Below are positions 54,244-61,092 of a stretch of DNA of 64,000 bases, piece after piece. This DNA comes from Lentisphaeraceae bacterium (GTDB lineage: Bacteria > Verrucomicrobiota > Lentisphaeria > Lentisphaerales > Lentisphaeraceae). Numbering within the stretch: position 1 is the stretch's first letter; every line of letters starts with the position of its first letter. The notes under the pieces were generated by a model that was given only the letters and a program-made list of their open reading frames with translations, did no database searches and was not told where the DNA came from. A program made the translations under genes and the position numbers. The stretch is taken from positions 1 through 64,000 of the forward strand of contig JAJPOQ010000108.1 of the NCBI GenBank assembly GCA_021232515.1, written 5' to 3'.

Positions 54244-54987
54244 ATGAAAATGATTAAAAAACTAATTCTTATAACAATTATCTCTTTGGTAAGCAGTCTT
54301 TCTGCTCAAGTAAAAGTTTACAAAGTAGGTGGAGTAGTTCTTGAAGGCCCAGAAGTGGCTTATAAGAGCGGTAAAATCCAGCTTAAGATAAAAGGTAAGC
54401 AGGGTTCAACATTGCACGATGTGACTCAAGTCTTAAGAATCGAGTCTCCTATGCCAGGCAGATCAGCAGGCATGTGGAAACGTTTCTTAGGTGGTGACTT
54501 TAAACTTGTTGGCGGAAATGCTGGTAAATCAGAAGAAGAAAAAAATAGATACCTCGGTTGGGGAAAAAGAATCTGTTTTTCTTACTGTTACTCATTACTT
54601 AAAAACGGCAATACTAAAGATTCAGTATCACTACTTGGTAGAGCAAAAGGTTATATGAGAGGAAATAACGATAAGCTTGATAATCAGTTGATCGATATAG
54701 CACTCGCTTATGCAGATTTTATTAATGGTGCGACACCAAGAGCTCAAAAGAAGCTTGACCTTATTGCAAAGAATCTCGAGCCAGAAGCTATCCCATACTT
54801 TTATAACTTACAGGGAGATATCTTCCAGAAGTTAGATAAAGGAAGCTTGGCGACACTTTCATACTACAAAACGTTGTTACTTGATGGCGCGAGTTCGTAT
54901 GAAAAAGGGTATGCAAAAACTAAGATCATTGAAATCTACACTAAGCAAGGCGATACAGCTCGCGTAGCTAGCGTTAAAAAACTTTAA
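54244..54987 (+). CDS. Secreted protein of the ExbB locus
   Basis: The 247-residue protein has a signal peptide (about 1-22, ending SSLSAQ). A short beta region is followed by a helical, TPR-like part with LIDIALAYADFINGATPRAQKKLDLIAKNL and IPYFYNLQGDIFQKLDKG. I do not recognise the family. It lies 4 bases after the TPR gene and 39 bases before exbB. Confidence 0.7.
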   Translation: MKMIKKLILITIISLVSSLSAQVKVYKVGGVVLEGPEVAYKSGKIQLKIKGKQGSTLHDVTQVLRIESPMPGRSAGMWKRFLGGDFKLVGGNAGKSEEEKNRYLGWGKRICFSYCYSLLKNGNTKDSVSLLGRAKGYMRGNNDKLDNQLIDIALAYADFINGATPRAQKKLDLIAKNLEPEAIPYFYNLQGDIFQKLDKGSLATLSYYKTLLLDGASSYEKGYAKTKIIEIYTKQGDTARVASVKKL

Positions 54988-55026
54988 TAATTTCCCAGAT
55001 TAAATAAAACACAGGAGTAATCAGGT

Positions 55027-55791
55027 ATGTCAAATGGTATGAAAAAAATATGGACCGTCGCAGTCACATTTATGTGTCTTTACGGAACTCAACTATCTCT
55101 CTTCGCTCAGGAAGCTGAAGGTAAGGCGAAGCCTTCTCAAGCAGGTTTCATGAAGATCGTTTTTGGTGGTAGTATTGTTGATATTTCAATTTGGATGATG
55201 CTATTTGGTGCATCAGCAGCTACACTTGCTTTTATCATTGATGCAATGATTTCAGTTAAGCGCGACAAGCTTATTCCTGAAGACCTTGTTGAAGGTGTTA
55301 GAGAGTCTCTAAACGAAGGTGACCTTAACTCAGCTATCGCAGCTTGTGAAGAAAACCCAAGTCCACTGTCAAACATCCTTATGGTTGGTTTCTCAAACAT
55401 CACTGAAGGTTTCGAAGTTATTCAAGACTCTATTTCAGCTGCTGCTGAGTACGAAAGTGAAAAACTACTTCAGAAAGTTAACTACCTTAACATGCTAGGT
55501 CAGATCGCTCCGATGCTTGGTCTACTAGGTACAGTTACTGGTATGGTAAGTGCATTCGCAGGTATGGCTACAGCTACTGGTTCTGCTAAAGCAACAATGC
55601 TTGCAGCAGCAATCGCCGGTGCACTATGGACAACTTGTGCAGGTCTACTTATCTCTGTTCCAGCTCTTATTTCTTATACATTGACTCGTAATAACGCTAT
55701 CAGAATCATCCTTGAATCTGAAGCTACAGTTATCGACCTTATCAAAACTCTAAGAAATGCAGAAGTAGACGCGGAAGAAGAGGAGTACTAG
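55027..55791 (+). CDS. exbB: ExbB/TolQ/MotA-type proton channel protein
   Basis: The 254-residue protein has an N-terminal signal-like helix (about 6-27). Three further helices lie at about 50-70, 155-180 and 190-220, with the characteristic NMLGQIAPMLGLLGTVTGMVSAFAGMA stretch. It is the fixed part of a proton-driven motor with ExbD. The long N-terminal extension before the first core helix is notable. It is followed after 4 bases by the first exbD. Confidence 0.92.
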   Translation: MSNGMKKIWTVAVTFMCLYGTQLSLFAQEAEGKAKPSQAGFMKIVFGGSIVDISIWMMLFGASAATLAFIIDAMISVKRDKLIPEDLVEGVRESLNEGDLNSAIAACEENPSPLSNILMVGFSNITEGFEVIQDSISAAAEYESEKLLQKVNYLNMLGQIAPMLGLLGTVTGMVSAFAGMATATGSAKATMLAAAIAGALWTTCAGLLISVPALISYTLTRNNAIRIILESEATVIDLIKTLRNAEVDAEEEEY

Positions 55792-55795
55792 TCCG

Positions 55796-56230
55796 ATGGC
55801 TGTCCGTAAAGAAGAATCACAGGAGGTTCCGATCTCCTCATTGATCGACGTGGTATTCCTGTTGATCATGTTCTTCGTCGTTACTTCTAACATTGAAAAA
55901 GAAGCCTTTGATGTCCAGATAGACTTGGTAAAAGCTCAGAATATGAAGCCGGCTGTTAAAGTGCCACCAAAGAGGATAACAATAAATGTTCAGAAAGATC
56001 CAGGTGATCCTGAACTAGGTTTGTTCTTTGTAGAAAGTGCAATGGTTACACCAGAACAGATGAGAACTGAATTGATTGGATTCAGAAAAGCTGTCGGTTC
56101 AGATGGTGTTGTTATGATCCGTGCTGATAAAGAGCTTCTTTTTAGACATGAGTCTGAAGTTATCGAAGCTATTAAGGCATCAGGTCTAGCAAATATCAGA
56201 ATCCAGGCAGAACTGGAGGCTAGAGACTAA
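55796..56230 (+). CDS. exbD: ExbD-like protein 1
   Basis: The 144-residue protein has the ExbD/TolR layout: a short cytoplasmic tail, one helix with the essential Asp (SSLIDVVFLLIMFFVVTS, D18) and a periplasmic domain ending in VIEAIKASGLANIRIQAE. It shares an operon with exbB and overlaps the next exbD by one base. Confidence 0.92.
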   Translation: MAVRKEESQEVPISSLIDVVFLLIMFFVVTSNIEKEAFDVQIDLVKAQNMKPAVKVPPKRITINVQKDPGDPELGLFFVESAMVTPEQMRTELIGFRKAVGSDGVVMIRADKELLFRHESEVIEAIKASGLANIRIQAELEARD

Positions 56231-56658
56231 TGGCGAAGAAAAAGAAAAAAGATAGATCAGAAGAAGCAGAAGTACCAATAGCAGCAATGATCGACGTAAC
56301 GTTCTTGCTACTAATTTACTTCATCGTTACTTCAAAAGAAATCGTTGATGAAGCGTGGGTTTCAGTAAACCTACCAGGACCACCTCCACCTGAACAGATA
56401 GAGGAAGAGCCGCCACCGTCAATAGATATCTTTGTTCAGTCAGACAGATACATTTACCAAGGTAATGATAAAGATCTGGATGACATGGAAAAAACTCTAA
56501 TGGGAATTGGTTCCGCTATGGGTGAAGATGTGACAATAAATGTCAAAGTCTCACTTAAAGCGCACCATGAAAAACTTGTTCTTCTACTAGATAGAATGAA
56601 CAAGGCGAATTTGCAGAATTTTAATCTGCACTCGCTTAAAGAGCCATTAAGTCAGTAA
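56230..56658 (+). CDS. exbD: ExbD-like protein 2
   Basis: The 142-residue ExbD-like protein has the core helix AAMIDVTFLLLIYFIVTS, with the conserved Asp near residue 22. A Pro-rich stretch (LPGPPPPEQIEEEPPP) starts the periplasmic domain. It differs clearly from ExbD 1 but resembles ExbD 3. The terminator after it separates it from ExbD 3. Confidence 0.92.
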   Translation: MAKKKKKDRSEEAEVPIAAMIDVTFLLLIYFIVTSKEIVDEAWVSVNLPGPPPPEQIEEEPPPSIDIFVQSDRYIYQGNDKDLDDMEKTLMGIGSAMGEDVTINVKVSLKAHHEKLVLLLDRMNKANLQNFNLHSLKEPLSQ

Positions 56659-56662
56659 GTTG

Positions 56663-56698
56663 AAATTGCCGGACAGTCACTTGTCCGGCAATTTTTTT
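56663..56698 (+). terminator. Terminator between the second and third exbD
   Basis: TTGCCGGACA (56666-56675) pairs perfectly with TGTCCGGCAA (56682-56691) around GTCACT, extended by AAA/TTT, and is followed by a T tract. This is one of the strongest terminators in the window, yet the next gene continues the same family. Confidence 0.95.
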
Positions 56699-56742
56699 GG
56701 GGAGATTGACTAAAAAAACAAAACGAGGAGAGGAGGAATATT

Positions 56743-57141
56743 ATGAAAGTAAAAGGCGCAACAAAGGCAAGTGTACCTATATCGGCAATGATCGATGTGG
56801 TATTTCTACTATTAGTATTTTTTGTGGTGACGTCACAAGAAGTTATAAATGAAGCATTCGTAAGTGTTAACTTACCTGGGAAATCAGTCGACCCGCCACC
56901 TGAGAATATCGAAACGACAGCTCTCGATTTATATGTATTGGAAGATTCTTATAAAATATCGGGACAAACTTACACTTTGAGTAAGATGGAGAGTCTTATT
57001 CGCGTATATAGTGAGTCGATAGATAAGTTAAAGGTAAATGTTAAAGTTTCAGAAAAGGCATCTCATCAGCAATTGGTGCTAGCTTTAGACTCCCTTCATG
57101 GAGCTGGAGTAGAAGATTTTGGGATTTACACTTTAAAATAG
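56743..57141 (+). CDS. exbD: ExbD-like protein 3
   Basis: The 132-residue ExbD-like protein has the core helix SAMIDVVFLLLVFFVVTS (conserved Asp near 18) and a periplasmic domain that closely follows ExbD 2 (EAFVSVNLPGK). It has its own strong ribosome site (GGAGAGGAGG) beyond a terminator, so it may be expressed at a different level from the other ExbD proteins. Confidence 0.92.
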   Translation: MKVKGATKASVPISAMIDVVFLLLVFFVVTSQEVINEAFVSVNLPGKSVDPPPENIETTALDLYVLEDSYKISGQTYTLSKMESLIRVYSESIDKLKVNVKVSEKASHQQLVLALDSLHGAGVEDFGIYTLK

Positions 57142-57163
57142 CTTTTAAATAAGATTTATTTTT

Positions 57164-57206
57164 TGCAGAAGAGCCACTATTTTGTAGGGCTCTTCTGTTA
57201 TTTTAA
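57164..57206 (+). terminator. Terminator after the third exbD
   Basis: CAGAAGAGCC (57166-57175) pairs with GGCTCTTCTG (57188-57197), followed by TTATTTT. It ends the exbD 3 transcript before the kinase-like gene. Confidence 0.88.
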
Positions 57207-57238
57207 GATTTAGTGAATAGAAATTCAGGAATATAGTT

Positions 57239-59581
57239 TTGTCAGATAAAAGTTCAGACTCTGCAATTAAGAATGCCTCCGAAGTTAAAGGTGAAGCATT
57301 ACCGGAAAATAGTGTTATCCATTGCTTCGCTTGTGGAGCAAAAACGGACTTGTCTGGATTGACTCCAGGAGACAAAATAAATTGTAAAGATTGTTCAGTA
57401 GAGATAACTGTCCCTGAGCTATCCGTCATTAACAAGCTAGCAAGCTTCGAAAGTTTTAGTGAGATCCCTCAGGAAGAAGTTGTTAAAGAAGTCAAGCAGT
57501 CAGAAGAAGTGACTCCAGGCTTGGTTCATAAGATTTTCTGCCAAGGCTGTAACGGTAAGATAGATGTTTCCGACCAACCTGTTGGGACTAAGTTCGCTTG
57601 CCCTGCTTGTAGCATGGTTTTAAAAGTGCCACCACGTGACGAAGCCGTTGGTGTAGATGCAGACAAAACGACAAAAAAAGATAAGACTGGTGCTATCGAA
57701 AAGCTTAAGATAAATTGTCATACTTGTGGCGCTAAGCTAGACGTTACTGGTGAAGAAGCTTTCCGAAAAGTTAATTGCCCAGCCTGTAATGCAGAGTTTC
57801 ATATTCCTAAACGCTACGGTCACTTTTTGCTTGAAGAGAAGCTTGGAGAAAACGCCAACTTTGCAGTTTACCGAGCTCTTGACCTGACCCTCAGTCGAGA
57901 AGTTTGTTTAAAAGTCACCAGCAAAGATTTAAATAAGAATAAAGAACTAGTTGAGAAGTTTTTATCCGAGGCAGGCAAGGCAGCACTAGTTAGTGACGCC
58001 AATGTAGTTCCGATTTATTCTTCAGGTGAGCATGAAGGTGACTCATACCTAGTTATGCAGTTTATGAATGCTCTTTCATTGAAGCCTTATCTAGAAAAAG
58101 CCAAAGGCATACTACCGGTTTCCAGTGTTATACGAGTCGTTAAAGAAGCGACAAAAGGTTTAGCCGCAGCGCATGACAATGGCATACTTCATAGAAATGT
58201 CGCTCTTACTAACATTTTGACCGATAGAGAAGGAAATATCAAAGTATCTGACTTTAGCTTTGATTATTCTCTTTATGAATTCCTTGGTAAAAAGGAAGAT
58301 GATTTAATAAAGTTCTTTGACCCGCAATACATCAGTTATGAGATGGTCAAAGGCGAAGAAGCGACACTAGCAGGAGACATATTTAGTTTAGGCGCTGTTT
58401 TCTATCACTTGATTACAGGTGTTCCACCATTCCCTGGTGATGACCCAAAAAGTGTGATTAAGGATAGATTGGAAAGAGTACCTGTCGCTGCGAATAAAGT
58501 TCGTTCAGAAGTTCCAGACTATGTCAGTGACTACATTACTAAAATGATGTCTCAGGATCCATCCAATAGACCGTCGTCTTATAAAGATATTATTAAAGCC
58601 TTAGATGAATTCTCATCCGGGAAAGTATCTTCTGCAAATAAAGCATCATCTGCACCAGTGATAATTACTGATGAGCCGTCCCCAAGCTCGTCTGCAGAAC
58701 AAGTTTCGATTCCAAGTTCTCAGAGTTCAGAAGAGCTTGATGAATCGATAGAAGCGTTAAAGAAAGTACCACCAATGGTCTATGCAATTATCGCGGCAGT
58801 TATTGTTGTTTGTGTAGTCATTTTGAATTTACCAAAAGAGCCAGAAGAAGTTGGTCCAAAGTATGCCACAAAAAAGACTGAGAATGTAATACAGGCGAAT
58901 TCGCCAGCAGATAGTGATGAAGCTCCACAAGTAGATGAAACTCCAAGTAATACAGAAGAACCTCAGCAGGCGGAAACTCCAGCTGTGACCGAGCCAGAAG
59001 AAGTCGCATCACCAAGTGGCGGTTTTCCTGTCAGTGTCGCAGAGAGACCTAAACCAGAGGCTCTAGGTTTTAAGAATGCTTCAGATGCAGTTCTAGCTTA
59101 TTTAGACCTTCATACAGGTTCGGCGCACGAGCAAGAGATGCAACGCTTGAAAACTCTAAGAGCAATAAAGCCATACATACTTTCGATTGCCCAAGCACTT
59201 CCTTACAAGGGAGCGATAAAAGTGAGTGGTCGAAACGAAATTCCAGGTTCAATTGTTCAGGCTTCAGAAGATCAACTTAGTATTAAGCCGGATGCGGCAG
59301 ATCAAACATTAGCTTTGTCTTGGGAGCAATTCGACATTACTCAATTTACATTGATGCTTGATTATTATGCTCAATTAAGGTCAGAACAGTTATCTTCACT
59401 TCCGGCTGCGGATAAGCCAGTTGTGAGAGAGCATTTAGCTGCGGACTATTTTAGATTAGCACTTCTTTGTGATTGGTACGATATGCCAGAAGATGCCTTG
59501 AAGTACTCTGAGCTTGCTATTCAAAACGAGCCTTCTCTTGAAGCAAAAGTGAAAGCATTTGTTCCTTCTATAGGAAAGTAA
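57239..59581 (+). CDS. Zinc-ribbon Ser/Thr kinase-like protein, probable pseudokinase
   Basis: The 780-residue protein starts with TTG. It has three zinc ribbons (about 30-60, 100-132 and 160-192), a protein-kinase domain (about 195-460), one membrane helix (about 514-532) and a C-terminal helical extracytoplasmic domain. The kinase keeps the ATP-site Lys (K225). The catalytic loop, normally HRD, is H318-R319-N320, the metal-binding DFG is D338-F339-S340, and the glycine loop reads GENANFAV. These changes remove the catalytic Asp, so it is probably a signalling scaffold without phosphotransfer. It begins the run of kinase, SUI1, prfB and PPDK-like genes. Confidence 0.9.
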   Translation: MSDKSSDSAIKNASEVKGEALPENSVIHCFACGAKTDLSGLTPGDKINCKDCSVEITVPELSVINKLASFESFSEIPQEEVVKEVKQSEEVTPGLVHKIFCQGCNGKIDVSDQPVGTKFACPACSMVLKVPPRDEAVGVDADKTTKKDKTGAIEKLKINCHTCGAKLDVTGEEAFRKVNCPACNAEFHIPKRYGHFLLEEKLGENANFAVYRALDLTLSREVCLKVTSKDLNKNKELVEKFLSEAGKAALVSDANVVPIYSSGEHEGDSYLVMQFMNALSLKPYLEKAKGILPVSSVIRVVKEATKGLAAAHDNGILHRNVALTNILTDREGNIKVSDFSFDYSLYEFLGKKEDDLIKFFDPQYISYEMVKGEEATLAGDIFSLGAVFYHLITGVPPFPGDDPKSVIKDRLERVPVAANKVRSEVPDYVSDYITKMMSQDPSNRPSSYKDIIKALDEFSSGKVSSANKASSAPVIITDEPSPSSSAEQVSIPSSQSSEELDESIEALKKVPPMVYAIIAAVIVVCVVILNLPKEPEEVGPKYATKKTENVIQANSPADSDEAPQVDETPSNTEEPQQAETPAVTEPEEVASPSGGFPVSVAERPKPEALGFKNASDAVLAYLDLHTGSAHEQEMQRLKTLRAIKPYILSIAQALPYKGAIKVSGRNEIPGSIVQASEDQLSIKPDAADQTLALSWEQFDITQFTLMLDYYAQLRSEQLSSLPAADKPVVREHLAADYFRLALLCDWYDMPEDALKYSELAIQNEPSLEAKVKAFVPSIGK

Positions 59582-59583
59582 TT

Positions 59584-59973
59584 GTGGGTAAGAAAAAAGT
59601 AAGATACGAATCTCAAGAAGCTCCTTCAAATAATCCTTTTGGCGGCTTAGATATTTCTTTCTCTGAAGAAGAAACTCAATCTTATGAAGCCGAGAAAGAA
59701 ATTGAAGAGACTAAAGTCGAGTCATACGCCGGTGGTCTTGTAAGAGTTCGATTGGAAAAAAAAGGCCGTGGTGGTAAAACTGTCACTATATTTTATGGTT
59801 TTGAACGAAATCAGAAAAACTTGCTCACAGATTTATTTAAAGATTTAAAAAAACATTTAGCAACTGGCGGAAAAGTTGTTGAAGATGAGCTTGAGTTTCA
59901 AGGTGATCAGCGCCTTAAAGCAGCTGATTGGTTGGGAGCGCAAGGTTATAAAGTTAAAGGACAATTGAAGTAG
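59584..59973 (+). CDS. yciH: SUI1/YciH-type translation initiation factor
   Basis: The 129-residue protein has an acidic N-terminal region and a C-terminal SUI1 domain (about 48-128, with VRVRLEKKGRGGKTVTIFYGF and the final GAQGYKVKG). Related proteins are eIF1 and bacterial YciH, which affect start-codon fidelity. It starts with GTG three bases after the kinase-like gene stop. Its TAG stop abuts the prfB ATG, so the two are probably translated together. Confidence 0.9.
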   Translation: MGKKKVRYESQEAPSNNPFGGLDISFSEEETQSYEAEKEIEETKVESYAGGLVRVRLEKKGRGGKTVTIFYGFERNQKNLLTDLFKDLKKHLATGGKVVEDELEFQGDQRLKAADWLGAQGYKVKGQLK

Positions 59974-61081
59974 ATGACACTTGATGAATTACAAAAACAG
60001 GTGAAAGAGGTCAACGACCGCTTTGTACACTTGGGGAGGTTTCTTTGACGTCCCTGATAAGGAACTTGAACTAGGCCAACTAGAACAAAGAATGGTTTCG
60101 AGCGATTTTTGGGATAACAATGAAGAAGCCCAAAAAATAGTGGATAAGGTCAGTGCACTTAAAAGTGTTGTTATACCTTATCGTGAACTTGGTTCTCAAG
60201 TAGAAGACTTTTTAACTCTTTCTGAGTTAGTTGAAGAAGAAGGCGCAGACTCGCCTCTTTTAGACGAAGCGGATGAAGAGTGTGCGACTATCTTAACTAG
60301 ACTTGATGAGATAGAACTCCTGAGTTTCTTGAAAGGTAAGTACGACTCAGGGAATGCCTTCCTATCAATCAATGCTGGAGCCGGTGGTACAGAGTCCTGT
60401 GATTGGGCAAGTATGCTTTACCGTATGTACACGCGTTGGATAGAGCGCTCTGGCTTTAAATTTTCAGTGATCAATTATCAAGATGGTGATGAAGCTGGCC
60501 TTAAGACCGCGACAATACATATCCAAGGACCGAATGCATTTGGCTTTTTGAAAGCTGAACGTGGGGTTCACCGTTTAGTTCGTATTTCTCCATTTGATTC
60601 AAATAAACGCCGTCACACTTCTTTCTGCGCAGTTGAAACTGTTCCAGATATAGAAAATGACGACGATATAGACATCGAAGATAAAGACCTTCGTGTTGAT
60701 ACATTTAGAGCAAGTGGTGCTGGTGGTCAGCACGTAAATACTACAGATAGTGCGATTCGTATAACTCACGTCCCTACAGGTGTTGTTGTTTCTTGTCAAA
60801 ATGAAAGATCGCAGCATAAGAATAGAGCCACAGCTATGAAAATGCTTGCAGCTAAACTTTATGAGCTTCGTCAAGAAGAGCAAAAAGCAGAGTTAGATGA
60901 GCATAGTGGAACTAAAAATGACAACGGCTGGGGTAGTCAGATTCGTTCTTATGTCTTGCATCCTTATAAGATGATCAAAGACCTTCGAACAAGTTGTGAG
61001 ACTAGTAATACGAACGCTGTTCTAGATGGTGATATCGATAAATTTATTCACGCTTATTTAAGAAGTGAATTGAACCGATAG
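59974..61081 (+). CDS. prfB: Peptide chain release factor 2 with programmed frameshift
   Basis: RF2 is made by a +1 frameshift. The ATG at 59974 opens a 24-codon frame that ends in CTT TGA C, with a GGGGAGG internal Shine-Dalgarno-like element just upstream. The second frame then runs to 61081. The product is about 368 residues, the usual RF2 size. It has the SPF motif (RISPFDSN) and the catalytic GGQ (GAGGQHVNTTDSA). RF2 ends translation at UGA and UAA, and the UGA at the shift site gives autoregulation. Confidence 0.97.
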
Positions 61082-61092
61082 TTAGGTGAAAT

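Noticed and set aside
59974-60049. A broken or truncated prfB gene
   Set aside because: The in-frame TGA lies in the well-known CTT TGA C programmed shift site with an upstream Shine-Dalgarno-like element, so the gene is whole.
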